Of a DNA stretch of 64,000 nt, positions 16,490 through 26,033 are shown one piece after another; the first letter of the stretch is position 1; each line of letters begins with the position of its first letter. The position numbers were made by a program, and so were the translations under genes. The DNA is taken from NCBI GenBank assembly GCA_964446955.1, contig CAYUQJ010000002.1:372001-436000 (forward strand), read 5' to 3'. The stretch comes from Leptolinea sp964446955 (lineage in GTDB: Bacteria > Chloroflexota > Anaerolineae > Anaerolineales > Anaerolineaceae). A model generated the notes under the pieces. That model had not been told where the DNA came from. It was given only the letters and a program-made list of their open reading frames with translations, and ran no database searches.

Positions 16490-18862
16490 ATGAAAAAAAC
16501 AAATTTACTCTCAAATATTTGTAATTTATTTTTATTTGTATTGATTGTAGCTGGCATAGCCTTTCGCTTCCTCGGTATGAATTGGAATTCAGGTACAAAT
16601 TTACATCCAGACGAGTATGGATTGACTAACACTCTGACTCAGCTATCCTTTCCCCAATCATTCGATGAGTACTTCAATACACGGTTATCTCCTATAAGTC
16701 CATACAACAAATACGACTTTGTCGGGCAATTAACACACAATGGACCTGATAACAGAATGCGTTGGGGGCAATGGCCGTTGATCTTGATAAGGGGATTGGC
16801 TGAAATAACCGGCAACACCGGTTATAACGAGTTAAGGATGATGGGAAGGTATCTGTCGGCGTTCGTTGATACATGTACCCTCTTATTTTTATTCTTGATC
16901 GGGAAAAGATTGTATGGCCTCAAGGTTGGGTTGTTAGGGTGTGCGTTCTCCGGATTAGCTGTTATGCAAATACAACAGTCACATTTCATGACAGTTGATA
17001 ACTATGCTGTGTTTTTTTCTACGTTGGTATTGTATGCGGCTGTTCGAATCTCACAATCGCCTCCGCTTGTCCGCGAACCTGATAATGGCGAAAAAATCTT
17101 TGCTCCTTACCGGATAAACCAATCCGTATTCACATCCTACATCTTATTTGGGATTGCATTGGGGATGGCATTAGCCTCTAAAATCAATCTTCTCCCTCTT
17201 GTAGGATTGGTGTTAATTGCGTCCTTTGTCAGCATCGCTGACCTCAAGCTAAAACAGAGGTCAGACATCAACAAAATTTTTATCACTGCCGGGGTATTAA
17301 TCTTAGTTTCATACATTGCAACTGTTGGAACATTCCGTATTACACAACCGATGAGTTTTCGATCTTCCGTTGGTGACACAAGCCTATTCACTCTTCAATT
17401 CAACGCAGATTGGACGGAAAGTATGAAAGTCTCCATGGCGGAGAGTAAGGGCGAAGCGGGAGGTCCACCTTCTGAGCAATGGGCGGATCGACCCATGATC
17501 CTCTTCCCGCTCATAAACCTTGTGATTTGGGGAATGGGGGTTCCCTTGGGGGCGGCTTCCTGGTTTGGATGGGGCCGAGCTGTCTGGCAAATTCTGAAGG
17601 GTAGGGCCAGTTGGCGACAAAACATTTTGCCAGTGGTTTGGGCGGGCGGTTTTTTCTTTTTTATGGCGACCCGCTGGGTTAAATCGATCCGTTATTTCTT
17701 ACCCATTTATCCATTTTTATGTTTATTAGCTGCCTGGGGCTTACTAAATTTCGTAAATCATATAAAAGATGATCCGCGGTCTCGGGCTTTGATTCCTCGA
17801 ACTCTTAGCATATGTTTACTAATCGCGGTGGTTATCAGCACCTTCTCCTGGGCATCTGCATTCACCCAGGCTGTTTATTATCAACCCAACACGCGAGTAC
17901 GTGCGACCCGTTGGATAATACAGAACATTCCAGGTCCCCTTCACTTACAGCTAGTATCTGGCAACCAAACCAAGGCTATACCAGTACCTATTGCGGACGG
18001 CACGGTAGTTAGTTCGACCGATCCGCTCCAGCTACCCCTAAATACACGGAATGAAGGAGTATTGACCTCCGTTACGCTCCCGCACATTCTCAATCCTTCT
18101 AATCATTCAGCCAATCTGACGATAAAAATTAGCCTTCTTGAAAACCCGTTGGAAATTGTTGGGCAAGTATCCATGTTGGTTTATCCGTCAATAAAACTGC
18201 GCGGTGATATTGTCAGCGGCGAATTTCGTGAAGGAGTCATAACATCCAACCTGGATTATCTGGTGACAATTAGTACAGATTCTACCGAAGGGCTGGCCAT
18301 ATTCCAAAACACCATCGCAGCGGAAGATTGGGATGAAGGAATTCCTGTGCCTCTTGATGGATATGATCCTTATGGTGGGCTATATCGTGGCATAACAATG
18401 CCAGTTCGTTGGACAGATGACGATTCCAAACGTGAAATCATACTGAATAACCTGGAGCAGGTAGACTACATAACGCTATCAAGCCAACGAGCTCTGTGGA
18501 GTGTTTGCCGACTACAGCAAATGTACCCAATGACGATTCAATATTATCGAACACTCTTTGACGGCCGACTTGGTTTTGATCAAGTTGCATCATTTCAAGC
18601 GCCTTTGAAGATCGGCCCTCTACAAATCTCCGACGCAGGCGGAACCATAGCTTGGGGGAGCCAGCCTAGTTTACCGGTTTTTAACTTTAACCTCTTTGCC
18701 GCTGAAGAGGCTTTTACTGTATATGATCACGCACCTGTATGGGTTTTTAAAAAGAGTGTGGATTATACATCTTTGAACGCGTCAACAATTCTTAATTCAA
18801 TTGATCTGTCACAAGCCGAATATCAATCTCCGTTTTCAACTAAAGTGACACCTATTCGATAA
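16490..18862 (+). CDS. GT39/ArnT-like membrane glycosyltransferase
   Basis: This 790-residue polytopic membrane protein has its first helix at about 10-30. The first extracytoplasmic loop carries LHPDEYG, the Asp-Glu pair typical of the GT-C fold GT39/PMT_2 enzymes that transfer sugars from polyprenyl-phosphate carriers. About ten further hydrophobic segments follow to residue about 450, then a C-terminal soluble extracellular region of about 330 residues. It probably glycosylates surface proteins or lipids outside the membrane. I prefer the ATG at 16490 (MKKTNLLSN) over 16439, because the charge pattern then suits a signal-anchor helix. It stands alone after the two-component genes. Confidence 0.8.
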   Translation: MKKTNLLSNICNLFLFVLIVAGIAFRFLGMNWNSGTNLHPDEYGLTNTLTQLSFPQSFDEYFNTRLSPISPYNKYDFVGQLTHNGPDNRMRWGQWPLILIRGLAEITGNTGYNELRMMGRYLSAFVDTCTLLFLFLIGKRLYGLKVGLLGCAFSGLAVMQIQQSHFMTVDNYAVFFSTLVLYAAVRISQSPPLVREPDNGEKIFAPYRINQSVFTSYILFGIALGMALASKINLLPLVGLVLIASFVSIADLKLKQRSDINKIFITAGVLILVSYIATVGTFRITQPMSFRSSVGDTSLFTLQFNADWTESMKVSMAESKGEAGGPPSEQWADRPMILFPLINLVIWGMGVPLGAASWFGWGRAVWQILKGRASWRQNILPVVWAGGFFFFMATRWVKSIRYFLPIYPFLCLLAAWGLLNFVNHIKDDPRSRALIPRTLSICLLIAVVISTFSWASAFTQAVYYQPNTRVRATRWIIQNIPGPLHLQLVSGNQTKAIPVPIADGTVVSSTDPLQLPLNTRNEGVLTSVTLPHILNPSNHSANLTIKISLLENPLEIVGQVSMLVYPSIKLRGDIVSGEFREGVITSNLDYLVTISTDSTEGLAIFQNTIAAEDWDEGIPVPLDGYDPYGGLYRGITMPVRWTDDDSKREIILNNLEQVDYITLSSQRALWSVCRLQQMYPMTIQYYRTLFDGRLGFDQVASFQAPLKIGPLQISDAGGTIAWGSQPSLPVFNFNLFAAEEAFTVYDHAPVWVFKKSVDYTSLNASTILNSIDLSQAEYQSPFSTKVTPIR

Positions 18863-19166
18863 TCATTAATAAAAAAACTACCTTGAGTTTAGAATTCAAT
18901 TGAGATCAGCACCTTAACAAAAGTGGAATTACTGGTAAGCATGATCAACTGTTCTGAAATGATATGGTGTGCCTTGAGTTGTGAACGGAACAATTCGTAT
19001 GCGACATCCTCTCCTGGTGGCTATATCTTCTATGTTGCTCATCCTTGATAAAGGATCTGACAAAATTACATTGAAGAGATGAAATGGGTAAGCCTGACCT
19101 GGTCAAGAATATAAATGTCCTTGACCAGGTCGATTACCGTTGTGATCAAACCTAAAGGAATAAATC
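18863..19166. other. Intergenic region with a perfect 12-bp hairpin
   Basis: No gene is apparent in these 300 bp. GACCTGGTCAAG (19096-19107) and CTTGACCAGGTC (19120-19131) form a perfect stem with a 12-nt loop, ending 35 bp before the next gene. No U-run follows. It may be an operator or an mRNA leader structure for the lipoprotein. Confidence 0.5.
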
Positions 19167-20033
19167 TTGAGTCACCGATACCAAATTACCTTATGTTTAC
19201 TGTTGAGCGTTTCGATCCTGATAGGTTGTAGTAGCATCTCTCCTGCTCCACCGAACCCACTCCCTTCCGCAACCATGTCCAGGAGTCAAACGCCCATAGG
19301 GCAGACTCGGTCTGTTCTCCAAGCGACGCCAACGGACATCCCGCTCCCACTATCAGCTACCCCCGAAGCAACGCGCACTTCAACACTTACAACACCACTC
19401 CCGCCATCCGCAACCCCTGAAAGGGCACCCGCCGCAACAGCGACACCCGCGTCCATGAGGGTTATCAAAGAGGAAAACGGTTGGGTCACCTATCGGAATG
19501 AGATCATTGGCTATGAAATCAGCGCGCCAAAGAGTTACCGAGTCACAGGGGAATTTCCTGAGGTTGGGTGGATTGGGCACGGCCTGTTAGGACCAGCCGT
19601 GCCGGACGAGGAAATTGCCAGACTGCTTGCAAAGTATTATGGAGAAAGCCTGAATATCTGGATGAGAGAGTCCGACTCATCCGACCAGGCCCAACCCTGG
19701 ATGATCGGCATTTACGCTTATGACATCCTGGTAAAAAAGTTAGGTGCGGTGATCAGCCCTGGGGGTGTTGGCGATTACGAACTGGCCAAAGCCAGGGAGA
19801 CGCTCACGATTGATGGGCAATCCTATGAAGTCACATTTACGGTGTTACGAAAGAACAACCAGGCGGTACAGGAACTGGCCGTTCTCTATCTAGAAAAAGA
19901 TGGGGTCGAGTTCGTGTTTGGATATACTCAAGAAAAAGATGATCCAGAAGCGTACCTAACCTACCGAAGGGAGGTATGGCCAATAATGCGTCGGATTATT
20001 GAATCGTATAAGCATCTACCATCTGAAAAGTAA
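19167..20033 (+). CDS. Hypothetical lipoprotein with Pro/Ser/Thr-rich linker
   Basis: This 288-residue secreted lipoprotein uses a TTG start with AAAGGAA upstream. It has a signal peptide with lipobox LIGC and a long low-complexity stalk (PPSATPER-type repeats) to about residue 95, followed by a globular domain of about 190 residues starting ENGWVTYRNEIIGYEI. The domain begins like the PsbP/LpqN-type proteins that bind ligands outside the cell ('sYGfeisyP'), but that is only a resemblance. No partner gene is evident. Confidence 0.75.
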   Translation: MSHRYQITLCLLLSVSILIGCSSISPAPPNPLPSATMSRSQTPIGQTRSVLQATPTDIPLPLSATPEATRTSTLTTPLPPSATPERAPAATATPASMRVIKEENGWVTYRNEIIGYEISAPKSYRVTGEFPEVGWIGHGLLGPAVPDEEIARLLAKYYGESLNIWMRESDSSDQAQPWMIGIYAYDILVKKLGAVISPGGVGDYELAKARETLTIDGQSYEVTFTVLRKNNQAVQELAVLYLEKDGVEFVFGYTQEKDDPEAYLTYRREVWPIMRRIIESYKHLPSEK

Positions 20034-20164
20034 GAGTTCGGTCTGGATACCCAGATCCTGATCCGCAACCTGATCCCATTGCAATTCAGTTGGAGGGACT
20101 ATCCTTAGCGTATGCGTTTCCTTTCTTGTCTGCTCAATTTGTACCAACTCCAGGAGTATAAGTT

Positions 20165-20320
20165 ATGTCTGATCCGATTTTCTTGATTGTCTTCGCTATT
20201 GTATTTTTCCCTCTCTTTCTCATCAACTTCGATAGGATTTATAAGACACAAAAAGAGATAGTTGAATTGTTGCGGGATATTGATCGAAAATTGGCCCGGA
20301 AAAGCGACAAAGATAGGTGA
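20165..20320 (+). CDS. Small single-pass membrane protein, 51 residues
   Basis: An ATG with AGGAG 9 nt upstream opens a 51-codon frame. Residues 4-22 form a hydrophobic helix (PIFLIVFAIVFFPLFLI). The rest is a charged amphipathic helix rich in Lys, Arg, Asp and Glu (KTQKEIVELLRDIDRKLA). This is the layout of small regulatory membrane peptides. No family is recognised. No gene was found in 20321-20760, apart from a fragment related to the Rhs-like region beyond the IS. Confidence 0.6.
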   Translation: MSDPIFLIVFAIVFFPLFLINFDRIYKTQKEIVELLRDIDRKLARKSDKDR

Positions 20321-20611
20321 ACTTCTCGTTGGTTGTCTAAAGGGCAAGAGCGAGCAGATTATATGGCGTATCACATACCGGGGTGGATTTATAAGATGAT
20401 CAATTCGGCTAAGAGTTGGTAAGGCAAACGGATAAGAGAATCAAGAATTAATTCCTGGTTCTGGGGATCATCTTCCTAGTGAGTCGCACGAATCAACCAC
20501 CCAACAGAGAAAAGATAATGCCAGGCGTTACACTTAAGTGGCTAACCAAAATCGGACACGAATATGAGTGAAGATAAGGTAGAAACTGGAATCGCGCCAG
20601 ATACATTTTCC

Positions 20612-20662
20612 TGTTTTCACCCCACCTCCGCCGGCGACCGCACTCTCACAATCAATAACCCG
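20612..20662 (+). repeat. Fragment of a surface-protein repeat, also present at 22145
   Basis: About 46 bp here match 22147-22192 at 35 of 46 positions by eye. Both read in frame as a PTSAG-(D/N)-x(3-5)-INN motif, as expected of repeated modules in a large Chloroflexota-type surface or Rhs protein. The IS256 element lies between the two copies. Confidence 0.45.
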
Positions 20663-20761
20663 TTGTGATTAAAACCCACACGTCATGGATTTTTGGCCGC
20701 TACCAGTTGGAAATCGGCTGAGAAGGTCAGCGATCCCTGGGCGTGGCTGATGGGTCGTATG

Positions 20762-21946
20762 TCAAGTATTGTGTAAAATATCAGGAAGGCTGGCCGCCTT
20801 CGGTGGGATGGAAATTCTCCGCAGCTTGAGGCTACGGATCACGGCATAAAACAACAACAGACAACTATTTTCATTTCGGAAGGCAGCCGACATTTTATGG
20901 CTGCGTTTCTTCACCTCCCCAAATAACCGTTCAATAATGTTAGTTGTGCGAATGAACTTCCAGTGTTTCTCAGGAAACGAGTAGAAGGTCAAGCAGGCCT
21001 CCTGATCACGCTTCAGGCACTCAACGGCGGTAGGGTACGTTTTCTCATATTTGAGGATAAAAGCAGCTACTTCCAAATCAGCCTTTTCGCGGTTTGCCTG
21101 ATAAAAAATGGCTCTCAGTTCCACTCTGACTTGTTCTTGCTGTTTCTCGGGAACGTACCCTAACACATTTTCCATCTTGTGTTTGATACAGCGCTGCCGG
21201 TTGGATGTGGGAAACTTAGCGGCGATGGCATTCAGCATGGCTTTGTTCCCATCGGTGATCCACAGATCAATAGTTTCCACGCCACGACTTTTCAGGTTCT
21301 CTAAGAGGTCTTCCCAGGCATTCTGGTTCTCCCTTTCACCGGTGCAAAACGCCAGAACCTCCCGTTTACCCTCTTCATCGATCCCTACCACTGCCAGGAC
21401 AGGCATTTTGCACCCTTGCTGGTCGTAAATTACACTGAAGTAGGTGCCATCCGCAAAAACATAAAGGTAATGTGCCTTCAGAGACCGTGCTTTCCACTGC
21501 TCAAACTCATCTTCGAGCGAATGAAATACTCGGGATACCGTCGAAGGGCTGGGATGGTTGCCAATCAGGGCTTCGACCACTTCTCCGACCTGGGCCGTGC
21601 TGATCCCTTGCACAAACATTTCGCAGATGCTTTCATCCAATTCTTCTTGTCGTCGGTGGTAGCGTTCAAACAGCTGCGTTCGAAAACCTTTGCGTGTTCT
21701 TGGCACTTCCAAGTCTTCGACTTCTCCCACGGTTGTCACCAGGTCACGCATGTAATACCCATTGCGGTAATCTTTTCGTTCAGGGGTCCGTTGGTAAAGT
21801 GCTGCTTGGATGAATTCGTTTACCTCCTCTTCCAATATCGTTACCAGTGTGTGTCGGATGGCCAGGCGCATTCGTTCTTGCAGGAGTTCCTGTATTGTCG
21901 CTTGACGCTTTTCTTTCTCTTGCGTATTATTTCTTCTGGGAGACAT
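20762..21946 (-). CDS. IS256-family (mutator) transposase
   Basis: This 394-residue transposase of the mutator/IS256 family has catalytic-type residues in YVFADGTYF (Asp), LWITDGNKAM (Asp) and TTNIIERLFGEVKKR (Glu), with the usual C-terminal block RNENSCLLLFYAVIRSL. The stop codon lies in the left terminal repeat (the end HNT is encoded by it), a normal compact IS design. The frame is intact, so mobility is plausible. Confidence 0.93.
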   Translation of the reverse strand: MSPRRNNTQEKEKRQATIQELLQERMRLAIRHTLVTILEEEVNEFIQAALYQRTPERKDYRNGYYMRDLVTTVGEVEDLEVPRTRKGFRTQLFERYHRRQEELDESICEMFVQGISTAQVGEVVEALIGNHPSPSTVSRVFHSLEDEFEQWKARSLKAHYLYVFADGTYFSVIYDQQGCKMPVLAVVGIDEEGKREVLAFCTGERENQNAWEDLLENLKSRGVETIDLWITDGNKAMLNAIAAKFPTSNRQRCIKHKMENVLGYVPEKQQEQVRVELRAIFYQANREKADLEVAAFILKYEKTYPTAVECLKRDQEACLTFYSFPEKHWKFIRTTNIIERLFGEVKKRSHKMSAAFRNENSCLLLFYAVIRSLKLRRISIPPKAASLPDILHNT

Positions 21947-22010
21947 GGTTTTCCTCCTATGGTTTGGTCACCTAAAAGGTTACCATGTCTCCTATTCAAT
22001 TTACACAATA
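20767..22010 (-). mobile_element. IS256-type insertion sequence
   Basis: The ends carry an inverted repeat with core TATTGTGTAAA (20767-20777) and TTTACACAATA (22000-22010). The element is about 1.24 kb and holds only the transposase. No 8-bp target duplication is evident, which would fit either an old insertion or recombination between copies. Sequences on both sides belong to a decayed Rhs-like gene. Confidence 0.75.
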
Positions 22011-22044
22011 TCCGTTATACCGCCGGCTGATGGCGCAGCACCTC

Positions 22045-23098
22045 CAGTACGCACGAGCCGAATTCGGGTAGCAAGACTCCAGGGTGGGCCGGCTTCCGAG
22101 CCATCAGCGAACAGCGGTTTGGTTGGGAATCACCTTGTCATCTCCCCCACCTCCGCTGGCAACCAAATTCGAATAATCAACAATTCGTTGCGGCTATAAC
22201 TCGCTCGTCTGGACGATAACATCGTAAACTATCTCACAGATGACCTGCCCTACGAGCACACCTACACGGTGGATCCCGCCTGGGCCGTCGTGGGCAGCTA
22301 CACCATCGTGGTGCGGGATCACCTGGGCCATACGACCGAGGTCCCGCTGAACATCGTCAGCGATTTCACACCCCCGACCATCGCGGCGGTGAACCTGCCG
22401 GACAACCCCTCCTTGCAGTTCGACGTGGCCTGACATGCCGCGGACGGGGATTCGGGCATCCACTCCTACGAAGTGCAATACACGTGCAGCGGCTGCATGC
22501 ATGCAGCCCGGAATGCTGCCTTCGGTGGACACGACCAAACACAGCGCCTCCTTCACCGGCCAGAATGGAGCGTCCTACTCCATCTCGGTGCGCGCCAGAG
22601 ACCGGGTTGGGAACGTCTCGCAGTGGGTATCGGTAGATCCCGTCACTGTGCAAACCGAGACGAAGTACTACCTGTTCGGCGGCAGGCGCGTGGCGATGAG
22701 CCAGGGGAGTGCGGTATACTACTTCCATACCAATCACCTAGGCAGCGTGGTCCTGACCACCGATGCCGCCGGCGCGGCGCTGAGCCAGACGCGCTACCTG
22801 CCCTTCGGTGAGGAGCATTGGAGCAGCGGCGGGAACTTGAGCGACTTCATGTATACCGGGCAACGCAATGACAGTTACATTAACTCAATTTGTTTGCGCT
22901 CCCGGTATTATTCCGAAACCGGCCGTTTCTTGACCAAGGATACTTGGCAAGGGATTCTAACCCTTTCTATGTCCCTCTCTTTTACATATTTTTTCTTAAT
23001 CAAAGAAGAGGCTTTGTGGAAATCAAGCCAAACAGCCGAGTTAAGAAGCTGCTTGTTGGAAATTTTATACAACAATGACGAGCAAGAAATTCGTTAAA
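22045..23098 (+). pseudogene. Decayed Rhs/YD-repeat protein gene (3' part)
   Basis: Several frames carry one interrupted protein. About 22205-22430 encodes an Ig-like module (VVGSYTIVVRDHLGHTTEV) that ends at an in-frame TGA at 22431, and continues in frame as HAADGDSGIHSYEVQYTC. A change of frame near 22500 leads to SYSISVRARDRVGNVSQW and then the hallmark Rhs core: YYFHTNHLGSVVLTTDAAG, TRYLPFGE, YTGQRNDS and RSRYYSETGRFLTKDTWQG. After the core the sequence becomes short and featureless, so no toxin tip is preserved. Rhs proteins are large surface or secreted polymorphic toxins; this copy is dead and was further cut by the IS256 element. Confidence 0.8.
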
Positions 23099-23166
23099 TC
23101 AAAACTATCGGTATAAATTCCGGCCGGTATTGCAACCGTAACCAACCCTGATTTTCCAATTACACG

Positions 23167-23197
23167 CTTCCGGGATGGTTAACCCCGGAAGTTTTTT
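23167..23197 (+). terminator. Rho-independent terminator
   Basis: CTTCCGGG (23167-23174) and CCCGGAAG (23184-23191) form a perfect 8-bp stem followed by six T. It ends the rightward transcription of the Rhs remnant and insulates the Rnk-like gene. Confidence 0.85.
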
Positions 23198-23228
23198 ATT
23201 TCCAGTACGAACCCGGGAAAGGAATGAC

Positions 23229-23642
23229 ATGGAAACCCGAAAAATCCGCATTACGGAAAATGATGAAAAAAAATTGCGCGAGGCTATCTTTGAAGCAAAA
23301 CAGGGAGAATACCGCAATAGCCCGTATCTACAGAAGTTGGAAGGCGAACTGGACCGGGCTGAGATCATCCAACCGGAGAAAATTCCGGCCGATGTCATCA
23401 CCATGAACTCCCGTGTCGTCCTGACTGACATGTCCGAAGGGGATACTATGGAGCTGGTGTTGGTGTTCCCGGAAGACGCGGGAAAAACCGCGAATGGTGT
23501 TTCCATACTGGCACCGATCGGTACAGCGATGATCGGTTACCGGGTGGGCGATGTGTTCGAATGGGACACACCTGACGGTCCCGCCAAACTGCGGGTGGAA
23601 AAGATCCTGTATCAGCCCGAAGCCGGCGGGGTGTTTGATTGA
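23229..23642 (+). CDS. Rnk/GreA C-terminal domain-type transcription factor
   Basis: This 137-residue protein matches the size and order of Rnk ('regulator of nucleoside diphosphate kinase'). It has an N-terminal short coiled coil (KKLREAIFEAKQGEYRNSPY) and a C-terminal FKBP-like GreA/B domain with SRVVLTDMSEGDTMELVLVFP, LAPIGTAMIGYRVGDVFEW and LRVEKILYQPE. Such proteins bind near the RNA polymerase secondary channel but usually lack the acidic Gre tip. AAAGGAA precedes the ATG by 6 nt; the longer frame from 23175 has no such site and would overlap the terminator. Confidence 0.85.
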   Translation: METRKIRITENDEKKLREAIFEAKQGEYRNSPYLQKLEGELDRAEIIQPEKIPADVITMNSRVVLTDMSEGDTMELVLVFPEDAGKTANGVSILAPIGTAMIGYRVGDVFEWDTPDGPAKLRVEKILYQPEAGGVFD

Positions 23643-23780
23643 TACCAGTTCGATAACTATAGAAAAAACCGATTCAAGGCTTATACAGACAAGATTCTGT
23701 CAATCATAAGTTCCTATAATAATTTAAAGAACCACTGGTTAGGTTATCACTTTGGTGTCTGATATCGAAAGCCGGGAACT

Positions 23781-24338
23781 ATGAATACTTACCTGATCCT
23801 TTTGCGCGGCATCAATGTCGGCGGTAAAAATATCGTACCCATGTCTGCCCTGAAAAAGTGTCTGGAAGAACAGGGGTTTTCCAATGTCTCAACATACATT
23901 GCCAGCGGGAATGTGGTTTTGCAATCCACAGAACACGCTGGCGAAGTTAGAAACCGGATTGAACAGGTCTTACCGGAAAAGTTCAATTTGGGTGATGGAT
24001 CCATAAAAGTTCTGGTATTAAAACCAGATCAAATTAGATCGATCATTGATAATAAACCCGCGGGCTTTGGCGAACAGGCGGATAAGTACCACAGCGACGC
24101 GATCTTCCTGATCAACATTGATGTTTCTGAAGCAATGACTGCTTTCAACCCCAGGGAAGGAGTTGATAGAATCTGGCCAGGTGACGGCGTGATCTATTCA
24201 CAACGCCTGAGCTCCCAGCGTACAAAAAGCCGCCTGAACAAGATCATGGAATCACCCTTATACAAATCCATGACGATCCGCAATTGGAATACAACCACGA
24301 AATTATTGGAATTAGCGGGGAAAATGGATTCGGACTAG
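23781..24338 (+). CDS. DUF1697 family protein
   Basis: This 185-residue full-length member of DUF1697 has the signature opening YLILLRGINVGGKN and the block STYIASGNVVLQS. A central acidic region and a C-terminal NKIMESPLYKSMTIRNWNTTTKLLELA complete the family pattern. The function is unknown; the genes are common as solitary accessory genes in soil and sediment bacteria. It stands alone, with no obvious partner. Confidence 0.92.
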   Translation: MNTYLILLRGINVGGKNIVPMSALKKCLEEQGFSNVSTYIASGNVVLQSTEHAGEVRNRIEQVLPEKFNLGDGSIKVLVLKPDQIRSIIDNKPAGFGEQADKYHSDAIFLINIDVSEAMTAFNPREGVDRIWPGDGVIYSQRLSSQRTKSRLNKIMESPLYKSMTIRNWNTTTKLLELAGKMDSD

Positions 24339-24639
24339 GTTTCACCGGTAAGGCAAGTCTCCAATCTAGGTTTTGAACGAAAGTAGAAATAGTTGAAAAA
24401 CCATAAGGCGATTAGTTTTGGTCACCCGTCGCATATAGCACAACCTACATTTTTCTGTATAGAAGGCATTTCAGTCAGGTACTATTTAGCAGGCGAAAAA
24501 AAATAAAACAACATGGCAATGAGCATACCTTATTATGTTTGTGCCGCGTTTTCAGGCAGCTTCCTGGCTTAAGTAAATTACGATAAAAAAGAGTGGGGAG
24601 ACTGGGTTCAAAGTCAAATCCACCATTTTGCCGGGGAAT
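24339..24639. other. Gene-free stretch with a partial dispersed repeat
   Basis: No gene is seen. About 24541-24598 carries a diverged partial copy of the repeat at 26034 and 27243 (shared core TTTTCAGGCAG followed by TTCCTGGCT). The rest is A/T rich without recognisable signals. Confidence 0.4.
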
Positions 24640-24785
24640 CACCCAGTCACTACGCAGTTGATCGACCTGGACGAAGAAAATCCACACATCGGCATGACTG
24701 ACTGCACCCGGAACGGGTGTGGAAATGGTCACCCACAAGAGCTGTGAAGATAGTGATGAACGGAGGATGCTCGACTATACTCATT
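24640..24785 (+). pseudogene. Relic of a second DUF35 gene
   Basis: Frame 1 at 24640 reads HPVTTQLIDLDEENPHIGM, and frame 2 from 24719 reads VEMVTHKSCEDSDERRMLDY. Together they match, in order, the DUF35 protein encoded at 1133-1570 (PVVTAQLTDLGEEKPRIGM then VEMVTRRIREDGDERGMLIY). A small insertion of about 20 bp and a frameshift separate the halves. The zinc ribbon is missing. It is a diverged duplicate, not the displaced 3' half of the first gene, because the same region is present in both. Confidence 0.75.
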
Positions 24786-24846
24786 CAGGGCACAATCGGG
24801 CATTGATTCCACCCTGAGATCCAGAGAAATTTGTGACAAAAATCAG

Positions 24847-24878
24847 ACGCCCTCCATGTCAATGTGAAGGGCGTTTTT
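24847..24878 (+). terminator. Rho-independent terminator
   Basis: ACGCCCT (24847-24853) pairs with AGGGCGT (24868-24874), followed by TTTTTGTTGT. It lies downstream of the DUF35 relic, so it may be the surviving terminator of that lost gene. Confidence 0.8.
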
Positions 24879-25040
24879 GTTGTATCAACAGAGCTGGTGA
24901 TATGTATAATAAGATTTATTGGCGTGAGAAACGTCATTACAGCGATTAAAAAATTTTACTTCGCCATAAATCCAAACTTTATCCACACCCGCCCCAAGCA
25001 ACACGAACCATAGGGCGGTTATACAAATCGAAAGGTACAT

Positions 25041-25982
25041 ATGAAATACGAAAGCTACAGACAGATTGACAAAGTCACTGATGAATTGTTTGCAAAACAA
25101 GAGTACTTTAAAGCAATTGAGCTTTTAAAGAGTGCACACAAACAATTTCCAAACGACTTGGCTGAGATCTTGTGGTATGAAGCTGTTATTTATGTTACAT
25201 TGGGCGACCGTGAAAACTGCCTGGCTGTACTCGAGGATATGATTGCCAAGGGTATCTTCAGCGATCTGGAATGGAACATCTTTAATCCCATTCGGGAGGA
25301 TCAAAGATTTCAGGCCGTGTTTGAAGCAAATCAGCGCTTAAAAGCAGAAGCGCAAAAACATGCACATATGGGCTTTCAAGTTTACACACCAGTAGGGTAC
25401 ACATCAAAAAAAAGATACCCTTTGTTCCTTGCCCTACACGGGGACGGCAATTCACTAGAGTATTTCAAAAGCAATTGGGAACCAACAGAGTTGTTAAACA
25501 AAGGTTTCATACTGGCATACATTCAATCATCACAAGTGATATGTACCAATGGCTTTGGGTGGACGCCTGATTATGAGATAACAAGGCAAGATATCAAAGC
25601 GGCTTACAAGACGATTGTTGGTCAATATTCTATAGATACGGACAATACCCTTATCGGCGGTTATTCTGGAGGGGCAATTGCCGCTATAGAAATTGCCATG
25701 GCCAACACCCTGCCTGTAAGGGGGTTTATTTCTCTATGTCCCAACCTTAAGCCTGATAGTTTTTCTAGAGAAAATGTGGAACGTGCTATTCAACGAGGTG
25801 TCAAGGGTGTTATCCTTGAAGGAGAGAAGGAAGGAAATGTGCCAGCCGAACAAGAAATGATAGATGTATTCAAAGAAGCAAATTTCCCTTATCAGTTTCA
25901 TATCAATTCAAATATAGGGCATGCCTTTCCTCTGGATTTTGGGCAGAGGCTTTTAGATGCGATCGCATTTATTATGGACTGA
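25041..25982 (+). CDS. Alpha/beta hydrolase (esterase-like) with N-terminal TPR-type helices
   Basis: This 313-residue protein has an N-terminal region (1-105) of helical repeats of TPR character (AIELLKSAHKQFPNDLAEIL). The hydrolase domain includes PLFLALHGDG (oxyanion region), the nucleophile elbow GGYSGG (Ser), an acidic residue near VILEGEKEG, and a catalytic-type His in NIGHAFP. This resembles phospholipase/carboxylesterase-like or feruloyl esterase families. No signal peptide is present, so it is cytoplasmic. The substrate is unknown. Confidence 0.8.
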   Translation: MKYESYRQIDKVTDELFAKQEYFKAIELLKSAHKQFPNDLAEILWYEAVIYVTLGDRENCLAVLEDMIAKGIFSDLEWNIFNPIREDQRFQAVFEANQRLKAEAQKHAHMGFQVYTPVGYTSKKRYPLFLALHGDGNSLEYFKSNWEPTELLNKGFILAYIQSSQVICTNGFGWTPDYEITRQDIKAAYKTIVGQYSIDTDNTLIGGYSGGAIAAIEIAMANTLPVRGFISLCPNLKPDSFSRENVERAIQRGVKGVILEGEKEGNVPAEQEMIDVFKEANFPYQFHINSNIGHAFPLDFGQRLLDAIAFIMD

Positions 25983-26033
25983 AATATCTAAATTAATAAG
26001 GCAAGCCAACGCCAATTGGGGACAGACAGCCCA

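Noticed and set aside
8716..23672. Motif TATAGAAAAAA at 8718, 10083 and 23659 as a repeat family
   Set aside because: Only 11-20 bp are shared, the surroundings differ and A-rich motifs of this size arise by chance in A/T-rich gaps.
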